44,258 nucleotides of DNA from the NCBI RefSeq assembly GCF_004353905.1, contig NZ_SMOD01000054.1:1-44258 (forward strand), written 5' to 3'. Within the stretch, counting starts at the first letter, position 1. Each line of letters starts with the position of its first letter. This document shows positions 1 to 7,348 of the stretch, piece after piece. The notes below the pieces were generated by a model. The model was not told the DNA's origin. It worked only from the letters and a program-made list of their open reading frames with translations, and searched no databases. This DNA comes from Paraburkholderia guartelaensis (GTDB lineage: Bacteria > Pseudomonadota > Gammaproteobacteria > Burkholderiales > Burkholderiaceae). The translations under genes and the position numbers were made by a program.

Positions 1-161
1 GGCACCGTGGGGGAATTTGCCTGCGCCGCCGCGAATTGCTCCTGGTACTTACGGATCGTCTTCCGGTCAACGCCCGTAATCCGGGCGATCTCCCGCTGAC
101 GTTTGCCCGCTGCGACGAGCGTGGCGATGGTTGTTTGCAGATGCGGCTTCAAGACATTCAC
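1..161 (-). CDS. istA: IS21-family transposase IstA, N-terminal fragment
   Basis: The gene reads leftward off the window edge from a GTG codon at 161-159, and 53 residues are visible. The reading frame opens MNVLKPHLQTTIATLVAAGK and continues through REIARITGVDRKTIRKYQ, a helix-turn-helix of the type that starts IS21 IstA proteins, where it binds the element's terminal repeats. In this family IstA is followed by the ATPase IstB, which would lie outside the window. The start is chosen because the frame opens just before the conserved 'LKPHLQ' block. I cannot see whether the full copy is intact. It could also be a truncated relic, since only the N-terminus is present. Confidence 0.75.
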   Translation of the reverse strand, partial: MNVLKPHLQTTIATLVAAGKRQREIARITGVDRKTIRKYQEQFAAAQANSPTV

Positions 162-245
162 TCCAACAACCCCTCTTCTTCATTCGAGGGGTGCAAGGTA
201 ACGTCCTGCCAGACCGCGCCAGCATCATGCTCCGCGTGTCTCTAG

Positions 246-285
246 GTGGGGGATTTTGAGGTGCCCACAGGTGGGGGAATTTGCC
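246..285. repeat. IS21-type terminal repeats
   Basis: Two similar blocks lie in tandem: GGTGGGGGATTTTGAGG (about 246-262) and AGGTGGGGGAATTTGCC (about 268-284). A third copy of the core GTGGGGGAATTTGCC sits inside istA at 7-21, where it is read as part of the transposase coding sequence. Repeated GTGGGGG-type motifs near the ends are typical of transposase-binding sites in IS21 elements. Confidence 0.55.
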
Positions 286-336
286 CGCCCATCGGGGCCA
301 CGATCCCGACGCCGGCCGCGCCGGCATAGCGCGCAC

Positions 337-377
337 AAAAAAACTCGCGACAGCCCGTTCGGGCCTCGCGAGTTTTT
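337..377. terminator. Bidirectional intrinsic terminator
   Basis: AAAAACTCGCGA (about 339-350) pairs with TCGCGAGTTTTT (366-377) around an inner GCCC-GTTC-GGGC hairpin. A-tracts on the left and T-tracts on the right would give U-runs on either strand. It lies between the IS end and the small minus-strand gene at 423-689, so it probably ends that gene's transcript and shields it from the IS. Confidence 0.75.
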
Positions 378-422
378 CTTTGCTCCATAGGCGGCGCAAC
401 TTTCGCGTGCGCCCCTAGATCA

Positions 423-689
423 TCAATTGTCCTGCGGGCACTGCAGATTACAGCCGTTCTGATCACCCAGATCGCCACGCTTACGTGCGGCACTCGGCTT
501 GCCATGCTGATACTTGGCAGACGGCGCCGAAGCGGCGAATTGCATCTGCGGATGCTCGTTGAACTTGAACTGATCGCTCAGAATGCCGCCAGGCACGCCC
601 GGCGAGTTCTGCGCAAACGCAACGTTGAACGTAGCAAACAACGCTGCCGCCGTTGCGGCTGCAGCACCAACTTTGAGGACAAATTTCAT
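423..689 (-). CDS. Small exported protein of unknown function
   Basis: The gene encodes 88 residues. It opens MKFVLKVGAAAATAAALFAT and reaches a probable signal-peptidase site after NVAFA-Q (about residue 26), so the mature part of about 62 residues is expected in the periplasm or outside. The mature part is hydrophilic, contains KYQHGKPSAARKRG, and ends with a CNLQCPQDN tail whose two cysteines could form a disulfide. I chose the ATG at 689 because it directly precedes the signal peptide; the open frame extends further upstream but only through sequence with no coding character. No clear Shine-Dalgarno is visible. I do not recognise the family. It stands alone between the IS/terminator and fdsR. 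Confidence 0.6.
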   Translation of the reverse strand: MKFVLKVGAAAATAAALFATFNVAFAQNSPGVPGGILSDQFKFNEHPQMQFAASAPSAKYQHGKPSAARKRGDLGDQNGCNLQCPQDN

Positions 690-801
690 GGTCGATCGGC
701 GCGACGGGCGCGCATCTGAAACGTGAGAGCGAATACAAACTGAAAGTATCACAAAAAGCGCCTTCGTCTGCAGCGTAGTCCGTCCAATACGTTGCCTTCT
801 A

Positions 802-1899
802 TTACAGCGCCTGCGCCTCGCCCTCACGCGGCCCACCCCATGCGGCTTCGAGTTCCACCACGTCGCCGCACGTCGCCGGATCGTATCCCTCCAGTTGCGC
901 AACGGATGCGCGGAACCCCGCACCGCGCAATAAACCCAAGACGGTCGCCAGAGGCTCGTGCGCGAGATGGCCGCGATCGCACGCGAAATAGTAGTCTTCG
1001 TCGGCGATTTCAATGAAATCGAGCCCGAAATGGTGCGCCGCCGGCGCAACGCCGAAGCCCACGTCGGCCATTCCGCTCGCCACAAATGCGGCGATCGCCG
1101 AATGCGTGAGTTCCGACGACGCGTAACCGTTCACGCGCTCGGGATCGACACCGATGCGCGTGAGCAGCAGATCGATCAGCATGCGCGTGCCGGAGCCCGG
1201 CTGCCGGTTCACGAAGCGGATATCGCCGCGCGCGAGGTCGGCGAGCCCTGTGATCTGCTTTGGGTTGCCGCGCCCGACGAAGAGTCCCTGCTTGCGTTGC
1301 GTGAGATGGATGAGCACGTGCCGCTGGGGGTCGAGCCAGCTGCGGTAGGCGTTGGCGCAGGCTGCCCGAAAATCGCCGCGCGGCAGATGAAAGCCGGCGA
1401 GATCGCATTCGCCGCGCGCGAGCGCCGTGATTGCATCCACGCTGTCACGGTATTTGATCTCCACGGGCACCTGGTCGGCGACGAGCGCCGTCACGAGCGC
1501 CGCCACCGCGTAGCCGTGCGAAGCATGGATGCGCAGGTCCTGCGCATCGGGCGCGAGCCAGCGGTTCAGGTCGCTCGCCACTTCGCTCGCCAGCGCCTCG
1601 AGGTTGCCCTGCAGCCGCTCCCCGCACAGGCGCTGCGAGCGCAGCACGGCCTCGCCCAATTGGGAGAGCACGGACCCGCGGCCGCGCGCTTTCGCGATCA
1701 ACGCGCCCCCCAGGCGCTCCTCGACTTCACGCAAAACGCCCCACGCATGGCGATAGGACAAACCCTTACGCTGCGCGGCCTGCGCGATGCTTCCTTCCTC
1801 GGCGACGAGCGCAAGCAACGGCACAACGTCCGTCAGGCTTGCCTCGCGGCCCTCCGCGTCGCGCACGACTAGCTGCGCGTGGCATTCGACCTTGATCAT
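802..1899 (-). CDS. fdsR: FdsR-type transcriptional regulator (LysR/ModE-like HTH plus periplasmic-binding-protein-like domain)
   Basis: The gene encodes 365 residues, divergent from the formate dehydrogenase operon. Residues about 23-80 form a winged helix-turn-helix of the LysR/ModE N-terminal type (LTDVVPLLALVAEEGSIAQA, then GLSYRHAWGVLREVE). From about residue 105 the protein resembles a periplasmic-binding-protein fold of the molybdate-binding type, with NRQPGSGTRMLIDLLL and SGMADVGFGVAPAAHHFGL. This layout matches the regulator found next to fds operons; the Cupriavidus necator fdsR is known to exert dual control on fds. The ATG at 1899 is preceded by GGAAGGA at good spacing, so the longer in-frame extension to 2028 is rejected. 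Its ligand (formate, molybdate or a cofactor) cannot be read from sequence. Confidence 0.8.
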   Translation of the reverse strand: MIKVECHAQLVVRDAEGREASLTDVVPLLALVAEEGSIAQAAQRKGLSYRHAWGVLREVEERLGGALIAKARGRGSVLSQLGEAVLRSQRLCGERLQGNLEALASEVASDLNRWLAPDAQDLRIHASHGYAVAALVTALVADQVPVEIKYRDSVDAITALARGECDLAGFHLPRGDFRAACANAYRSWLDPQRHVLIHLTQRKQGLFVGRGNPKQITGLADLARGDIRFVNRQPGSGTRMLIDLLLTRIGVDPERVNGYASSELTHSAIAAFVASGMADVGFGVAPAAHHFGLDFIEIADEDYYFACDRGHLAHEPLATVLGLLRGAGFRASVAQLEGYDPATCGDVVELEAAWGGPREGEAQAL

Positions 1900-1972
1900 T
1901 ATGAAATTTTCCTTCCTATTGCGTCCGCCTTTCCACGGGCCTATTGTTCGGTCAGACAACAAGACAACCGCA

Positions 1973-2012
1973 GCATAGATGCACACTTTATGAATAACAA
2001 GTGCATATATGC
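1973..2012. promoter_or_regulatory. Paired palindromic operator between fdsR and fdsG
   Basis: GCATAGATGCAC (1973-1984) and GTGCATATATGC (2001-2012) form an inverted repeat with 11 of 12 positions paired and a 16-bp spacer. Each arm is itself nearly a palindrome: GCATATATGC at 2003-2012 is perfect and GCATAGATGC has one mismatch. The centres are 28 bp apart, close to three helical turns. The right arm lies just before the fdsG ribosome-binding site. This is a likely binding site for FdsR controlling both divergent transcripts. Confidence 0.6.
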
Positions 2013-2026
2013 CCAGGAGAAGCCCC

Positions 2027-2542
2027 ATGATGGAAGAGACAGCTGTTAGCGCGCCGGACGATCTCGTCCTGCGTCACGCGCAACCAGGCCGCACGCTGCT
2101 TGCGATCCTGCATGCGATCCAGGACGAAGTCGGCTTCGTGCCGCCGGCCACGGTCGTGCCGCTCTCGAAGGCGCTGAATCTTTCTCGCGCCGAAGTCCAC
2201 GGCGTGATCACCTACTATCACCACTTCCGCACCGCCCCGCCCGCGCCGGTCACGGTTCAGCTTTGCCGCGCCGAGGCCTGCCGCAGCATGGGCAGCGAGG
2301 CGCTCGCGCAGCACGTCGAGGCGCATACCGGCTGCCGGTTCGGACAGCACGGCCACGACGCGGAACATGCGCACGCGCATGAAGGTCCGGTCGCGCTGGA
2401 GTCCGTCTATTGCCTTGGCCAATGCGCGCTCTCGCCCACCATGATGATTAACGGCACGTTGCACGCAAAAGTGACCCCGCAGAAGTTCGACAAGCTCTAC
2501 GCTGCCGCACTCGCGACCGTGCGCACCGAGGAGGCCGCATGA
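2027..2542 (+). CDS. fdsG: NAD-dependent formate dehydrogenase gamma subunit
   Basis: The gene encodes 171 residues of the NuoE family, a thioredoxin-like [2Fe-2S] protein. Cluster ligands are visible as C80-x4-C85 and C129-x3-C133. In the soluble FdsGBAD complex this subunit works next to the flavin subunit in electron transfer to NAD+. A His-rich stretch (about residues 107-118, GQHGHDAEHAHAH) sits between the two cysteine pairs. The start at 2027 is chosen because AGGAGA (2014-2019) is 7 nt upstream; an earlier in-frame ATG at 2009 overlaps the palindromic operator and lacks a ribosome-binding site. It is the first gene of fdsGBAD, and its last codons overlap the fdsB start. Confidence 0.95.
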   Translation: MMEETAVSAPDDLVLRHAQPGRTLLAILHAIQDEVGFVPPATVVPLSKALNLSRAEVHGVITYYHHFRTAPPAPVTVQLCRAEACRSMGSEALAQHVEAHTGCRFGQHGHDAEHAHAHEGPVALESVYCLGQCALSPTMMINGTLHAKVTPQKFDKLYAAALATVRTEEAA

Positions 2543-4110
2543 CACGCGTCTACGTTCCCCGTGACTCCTCGGCGCTTGCGCTCGGCGCGGACGCCATCGC
2601 CGAAGCCATCGAACGCGAAGCCGCCGCGCGCGGCGCGAGCATCGAACTCGTGCGCAACGGCTCGCGCGGCCTGCTCTATCTCGAACCGCTCGTCGAAATT
2701 GAAACGCCCGATGGCCGCGTCGGCTATGCGAACGTCGAACCCGATGAAGTGGGCGCACTCTTCGACGCCGGCTTCCTGCAAGGCGGCCAGCACGCACGCA
2801 GCGTCGGCCTCGTCGAGCAGATTCCGTATCTGCGCAAGCAGCAGCGCCTCACGTTCGCGCGCATCGGTATCACCGACCCGCTATCCACCGACGACTACGT
2901 CGCCCACGGCGGCCTCGAAGGATTGCGCAATGCGTTGAAGATGACCGGCGCCGATATCTGCGAAGCGCTGCTCGAGTCGGGCCTGCGCGGCCGCGGCGGC
3001 GCGGCGTTTCCGGCCGGCATCAAGTGGCGCACGGTCGCGAACGCGCAAGCCGATCAGAAGTACATCGTCTGCAATGCCGACGAAGGCGATTCGGGCACGT
3101 TCTCCGACCGCCTCGTCATGGAAAGCGACCCGTACGTGCTGATCGAGGGCATGACGATCGCGGGCATCGCGGTGGGCGCGACCGTTGGCCATATCTACGT
3201 GCGCAGCGAGTATCCGCATTCGATTGAGGCGCTCGAAGAAGCCATTCGCCGCGCACGTGCTGCCGGCTGGCTCGGCGACGACGTGCTCGGCAGCGGCAAG
3301 CGCTTCGAGCTGTTCGTGGCCAAGGGCGCGGGCGCTTACGTGTGCGGCGAGGAAACGGCGCTGCTCGAGTCGCTCGAGGGCAAGCGCGGCATCGTGCGCG
3401 CGAAGCCGCCGCTGCCCGCGCTTGCCGGCCTCTACGGCAAGCCCACGGTCATCAACAACGTCATCACGCTCGCCACGGTGCCGATCATCTTCGCGAAGGG
3501 CGCGGCGTTCTACAAAGACTTCGGCATGGGCCGCTCGCGCGGCACGCTGCCGTTCCAGCTCGCGGGCAATATCGCGCGCGGCGGCCTCGTGGAGCTTGCG
3601 TTCGGCGTCACGTTGCGCGAGCTGATGGTCGACTACGGCGGCGGCACCGCCAGCGGCCGTCCGGCACGCGCCGTGCAGGTGGGCGGCCCGCTCGGCACCT
3701 ATCTGCCCGAAAGCCAGTGGGACATTCCCATGGACTACGAAGCGTATGCGGCGGTGGGCGCGGTCGTAGGTCACGGCGGCCTCGTCGTCCACGACGACAC
3801 GTCGAATCTCGCCGAACTCGCCCAGTACGCGATGGAGTTTTGCACGCTCGAATCGTGCGGTAAGTGCACGCCGTGCCGCATCGGCTCGACGCGCGGCGTC
3901 GAGGTAATCGCGAAGATCCGCAAGGGCGACACGTCCGAAAAGCAGGTCACGCTGCTGCGCGACCTGTGCGACACGATGGTGTCCGGCTCGCTGTGCGCGA
4001 TGGGCGGCATGACGCCCTACCCCGTGATCTCCGCACTCAACCATTTCCCAGAAGATTTCGGTCTCGAACCCGTCGCCCAACACGCAGGCCAACAACCGGC
4101 GGCTGCCTGA
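2539..4110 (+). CDS. fdsB: NAD-dependent formate dehydrogenase beta subunit (flavoprotein)
   Basis: The gene encodes 523 residues of the NuoF family, binding FMN, NAD(H) and a [4Fe-4S] cluster; it reduces NAD+ with electrons derived from formate. Visible motifs are the glycine-rich FMN loop GRGGAAFPAGIKW (about 151-163), ADEGDSG (about 180-186), GAYVCGEETALLESLEGK, and the cluster ligands C440, C443, C446 and C486. The N-terminal part of about 100 residues is the thioredoxin-like region typical of FdsB/HoxF. The start codon overlaps the fdsG stop (ATGA), implying translational coupling. Length is normal for FdsB. Confidence 0.96.
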   Translation: MTRVYVPRDSSALALGADAIAEAIEREAAARGASIELVRNGSRGLLYLEPLVEIETPDGRVGYANVEPDEVGALFDAGFLQGGQHARSVGLVEQIPYLRKQQRLTFARIGITDPLSTDDYVAHGGLEGLRNALKMTGADICEALLESGLRGRGGAAFPAGIKWRTVANAQADQKYIVCNADEGDSGTFSDRLVMESDPYVLIEGMTIAGIAVGATVGHIYVRSEYPHSIEALEEAIRRARAAGWLGDDVLGSGKRFELFVAKGAGAYVCGEETALLESLEGKRGIVRAKPPLPALAGLYGKPTVINNVITLATVPIIFAKGAAFYKDFGMGRSRGTLPFQLAGNIARGGLVELAFGVTLRELMVDYGGGTASGRPARAVQVGGPLGTYLPESQWDIPMDYEAYAAVGAVVGHGGLVVHDDTSNLAELAQYAMEFCTLESCGKCTPCRIGSTRGVEVIAKIRKGDTSEKQVTLLRDLCDTMVSGSLCAMGGMTPYPVISALNHFPEDFGLEPVAQHAGQQPAAA

Positions 4111-4123
4111 ACGAGGAACCACC

Positions 4124-7060
4124 ATGTCCGACACGCTCATGTCCCAAGCCGGTGGTTGCGGTTCCGGCAATTGCGCCTGCAAGTCCCAGGCAAAGAAGCA
4201 ACGCTCGCCCTTCGACGATACCGATTTCGGCACGCCGCTCGTTCACGCCGACGTGGACGTCACGCTCGAAATCGACGGCCAGTCCGTGACGGTGCCGGCC
4301 GGCACGTCGGTGATGCGCGCCTCCATCGAGGCCGGCATCAACGTGCCCAAGCTCTGCGCCACCGACTCGCTCGAACCGTTCGGTTCGTGCCGTCTGTGTC
4401 TCGTGGAAATCGAAGGCCGCCGCGGCTATCCCGCTTCGTGCACGACGCCCGTCGAAGCGGGCATGAAGGTGCGCACGCAAAGCAATCAATTGCAGAAACT
4501 GCGCCGCAACGTGATGGAGCTCTACATCTCCGATCACCCGCTCGACTGCCTCACCTGCCCCGCCAACGGCGACTGCGAGCTGCAGGATATGGCCGGCGTG
4601 ACGGGCCTGCGCGAAGTGCGCTACGGCTTTGACGGCGCGAATCACCTGAAAGACAAGAAGGACGAATCGAATCCGTACTTCACGTACGACCCGTCGAAGT
4701 GCATCGTCTGCAATCGTTGCGTGCGTGCGTGTGAAGAGACGCAAGGCACGTTCGCGCTGACCATTGCCGGGCGCGGCTTCGAATCGCGCGTAGCCGCCGG
4801 CGCGAGCGAATCGTTCATGGACTCGGAGTGTGTGTCGTGCGGCGCCTGCGTGGCCGCGTGCCCGACCGCGACGCTGCAGGAAAAGACCGTCGTGATGCTG
4901 GGCCAGGCCGAGCACTCGGTCGTGACGACCTGCGCCTATTGCGGCGTGGGCTGCTCGTTCAAGGCCGAGATGAAGGGCAACGAAGTCGTGCGCATGGTGC
5001 CGCACAAGAACGGCCAGGCGAACGAAGGCCACGCCTGCGTGAAGGGCCGCTTCGCGTGGGGCTACGCCACGCACAAGGATAGGATCAAGAAGCCGATGAT
5101 CCGCGCGAAGATCACCGATCCGTGGCGCGAAGTGAGCTGGGACGAAGCGATCAACTATGCGGCGAGCGAGTTCCGCCGCATCCAGGCGAAGCACGGGCGC
5201 GATTCGATCGGCGGCATCACGTCGTCGCGCTGCACGAACGAGGAAACGTACCTCGTGCAGAAGCTCGTGCGCGCCGCCTTCGGCAACAACAACGTCGATA
5301 CCTGCGCACGCGTTTGCCACTCGCCCACCGGCTACGGTCTCAAGACGACGCTTGGTGAATCGGCGGGTACGCAGACCTTCGCTTCGGTCGATCACTCCGA
5401 CGTGATCATCGTGATCGGCGCGAACCCGACCGACGGCCACCCGGTGTTCGGCTCGCGTCTGAAGCGCCGCGTGCGTCAGGGCGCGAAGCTCATCGTCGTC
5501 GATCCGCGCCGCATCGATATCGTCGACACCGCGCACGTGAAGGCCGAGTATCACCTGCAACTGCGCCCGGGCACCAACGTCGCGATGATCAACTCGATCG
5601 CGCACGTGATCGTGACCGAAGGGCTCGTGAATGAAGCGTTCGTGGCCGAGCGCTGCGAAACGCGCGCGTTCGAGCAATGGCGCGATTTCGTCTCGCTGCC
5701 GGAAAACTCGCCCGAAACGATGGCCGATGTCACCGGCGTGCCCGCCGAGCAAGTTCGCGCCGCCGCGCGCCTCTATGCGCAGCAAGGCAATTCGGCGATC
5801 TACTACGGCCTCGGCGTGACGGAACACGCACAAGGCTCGACCATGGTGATGGGCATCGCCAACCTCGCGATGGCCACGGGCAACATCGGCCGCGAAGGCG
5901 TGGGTGTGAATCCGCTGCGCGGCCAGAACAACGTGCAGGGTTCGTGTGACATGGGTTCGTTCCCGCACGAGCTGCCTGGCTATCGCCACGTGGGCGATTC
6001 GATCGTGCGCGGCGAGTTCGAGGCGGCCTGGAACGTCGCGCTGCAAAGCGAGCCGGGCCTGCGCATTCCGAACATGTTCGAAGCGGCGCTCGACGGTACG
6101 TTCATGGGCCTCTACTGCCAGGGCGAGGACATCGTTCAGTCCGACCCGAACACCCAGCACGTGGCGGCAGCGCTTTCGTCGATGGAATGCATCGTCGTGC
6201 AGGACATTTTCCTGAACGAAACGGCTAAGTACGCACACGTGCTGTTGCCGGGCTCGTCGTTCCTCGAAAAGGACGGCACGTTCACCAACGCCGAGCGCCG
6301 CATCTCGCGCGTGCGCAAGGTCATGCCGCCGATCGCCGGCTACTCGGACTGGGAAGTGACGATCCTGCTCTCGCGCGCGCTCGGCTACGAGATGGACTAC
6401 ACGCATCCGTCGCAGATCATGGACGAGATCGCGCGCCTCACGCCCACGTTCCACGGCGTCTCGTACAAGAAGATCGACGAGATGGGCAGCATCCAGTGGC
6501 CGTGCAACGAAGCCGCGCCCGACGGCACGCCGATCATGCACATCGACGAGTTCGTGCGCGGCAAGGGCAAGTTCGTCATCACGAAGTTCATCGCCTCGCC
6601 GGAGAAGGTCACGCGGCGCTTCCCTCTCCTGCTCACGACGGGCCGCATCCTCTCGCAGTACAACGTGGGCGCGCAAACCCGACGCACCGAGAACTCGCGC
6701 TGGCACGAAGAAGACCGCCTCGAGATCCACCCGGTGGACGCCGAAGATCGCGGCATTCGCGACGGCGACTGGGTGGGCATCGAATCGCGCGCGGGGCATA
6801 CGGTGCTGCGCGCGAAAGTCAGCACGCGCATGCAGCCGGGCGTGGTCTATACGACGTTCCATTTCCCCGAGTCGGGCGCGAACGTCATCACCACGGACGC
6901 CTCCGACTGGGCCACGAACTGCCCCGAGTACAAGGTGACGGCCGTGCAGGTCAGCCACGTGCAGCAGCCCTCGGAGTGGCAGCGCGAATACTCGCGCTTC
7001 AACACGACCCAGCTCGAGCTGCTCAGCAAGCGCGAACCGCTTACAACCTCAGGGAAATAA
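4124..7060 (+). CDS. fdsA: NAD-dependent formate dehydrogenase alpha subunit (molybdenum catalytic subunit)
   Basis: The gene encodes 978 residues of the molybdopterin-guanine-dinucleotide enzyme that oxidises formate to CO2. The NuoG-like N-terminus shows ligands for a [2Fe-2S] cluster (C78, C89, C92, C106), a His-type [4Fe-4S] cluster (H138, C142, C145, C151), two ferredoxin-like [4Fe-4S] clusters (C193/C196/C199/C203 and C236/C239/C242/C246) and the catalytic-domain cluster (C270, C273, C277, C305). The Mo site is C398-H399 in CARVCHSPTG, so this is the cysteine type rather than the selenocysteine type. The first 20 residues contain an extra cysteine cluster (C12, C17, C19). It starts 13 bp after fdsB and ends 4 bp before fdsD. 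Confidence 0.97.
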   Translation: MSDTLMSQAGGCGSGNCACKSQAKKQRSPFDDTDFGTPLVHADVDVTLEIDGQSVTVPAGTSVMRASIEAGINVPKLCATDSLEPFGSCRLCLVEIEGRRGYPASCTTPVEAGMKVRTQSNQLQKLRRNVMELYISDHPLDCLTCPANGDCELQDMAGVTGLREVRYGFDGANHLKDKKDESNPYFTYDPSKCIVCNRCVRACEETQGTFALTIAGRGFESRVAAGASESFMDSECVSCGACVAACPTATLQEKTVVMLGQAEHSVVTTCAYCGVGCSFKAEMKGNEVVRMVPHKNGQANEGHACVKGRFAWGYATHKDRIKKPMIRAKITDPWREVSWDEAINYAASEFRRIQAKHGRDSIGGITSSRCTNEETYLVQKLVRAAFGNNNVDTCARVCHSPTGYGLKTTLGESAGTQTFASVDHSDVIIVIGANPTDGHPVFGSRLKRRVRQGAKLIVVDPRRIDIVDTAHVKAEYHLQLRPGTNVAMINSIAHVIVTEGLVNEAFVAERCETRAFEQWRDFVSLPENSPETMADVTGVPAEQVRAAARLYAQQGNSAIYYGLGVTEHAQGSTMVMGIANLAMATGNIGREGVGVNPLRGQNNVQGSCDMGSFPHELPGYRHVGDSIVRGEFEAAWNVALQSEPGLRIPNMFEAALDGTFMGLYCQGEDIVQSDPNTQHVAAALSSMECIVVQDIFLNETAKYAHVLLPGSSFLEKDGTFTNAERRISRVRKVMPPIAGYSDWEVTILLSRALGYEMDYTHPSQIMDEIARLTPTFHGVSYKKIDEMGSIQWPCNEAAPDGTPIMHIDEFVRGKGKFVITKFIASPEKVTRRFPLLLTTGRILSQYNVGAQTRRTENSRWHEEDRLEIHPVDAEDRGIRDGDWVGIESRAGHTVLRAKVSTRMQPGVVYTTFHFPESGANVITTDASDWATNCPEYKVTAVQVSHVQQPSEWQREYSRFNTTQLELLSKREPLTTSGK

Positions 7061-7064
7061 AGCG

Positions 7065-7304
7065 ATGAAAGCTGATCACTTGATCGAAATGGCGAACCAG
7101 ATAGGCATGTTCTTCGATTCGCTGCCCGATCGCGAGGAAGCGCTCACGGGCATCGCGGAGCACATCCGCAAGTTCTGGGAGCCGCGCATGCGCCGCACGC
7201 TGCTCGCGGCGCTCGATGGCGAAGGCGAGCAAGCGGGCTTCACGGAGATCGTGCTCGCCTCGCTCACGAAGCATCGCGAGGCGCTGACGCCCGCGGCGGC
7301 TTGA
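7065..7304 (+). CDS. fdsD: NAD-dependent formate dehydrogenase delta subunit
   Basis: The gene encodes 79 residues, begins MKADHLIEMANQIGMFFDSL, and has the IAEHIRKFWEPRMRRTLL block characteristic of the small FdsD subunit. In the Cupriavidus and Rhodobacter enzymes FdsD is needed for, or stabilises, active complex. It starts 4 bp after the fdsA stop with the ribosome-binding region inside the end of fdsA, so it is clearly operonic. In the described C. necator operon an FdhD-like sulfurtransferase gene (fdsC) lies between fdsA and fdsD; here there is no room for it. Confidence 0.93.
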   Translation: MKADHLIEMANQIGMFFDSLPDREEALTGIAEHIRKFWEPRMRRTLLAALDGEGEQAGFTEIVLASLTKHREALTPAAA

Positions 7305-7348
7305 GCCGGGCCAGCCGGCCCGTCACATGAGACGCACGGCGCCGCGGT

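Larger units (their letters stand above)
1..290 (-). mobile_element. IS21-type insertion sequence, one end (truncated by window edge)
   Basis: The left edge holds the 5' part of an IstA-like transposase reading leftward, followed by about 130 bp of non-coding DNA ending in closely spaced GTGGGGG-type repeats (246-285). IS21 elements carry several transposase-binding repeats near each end, which fits. The exact outer tip and target duplication cannot be fixed because the other end is outside the window; 290 is an estimate, placed where the repeat similarity stops. Confidence 0.7.

Noticed and set aside
5303..5320. Possible selenocysteine formate dehydrogenase
   Set aside because: The Mo-ligand codon in CARVCHSPT is TGC (cysteine), not TGA, so no recoding is needed.
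4037..6958. A 973-codon open frame on the minus strand opposite fdsA
   Set aside because: It is the antisense shadow of a GC-rich gene: rich in His/Arg/Ala/Val with no recognisable domain, while fdsA has full motif support.
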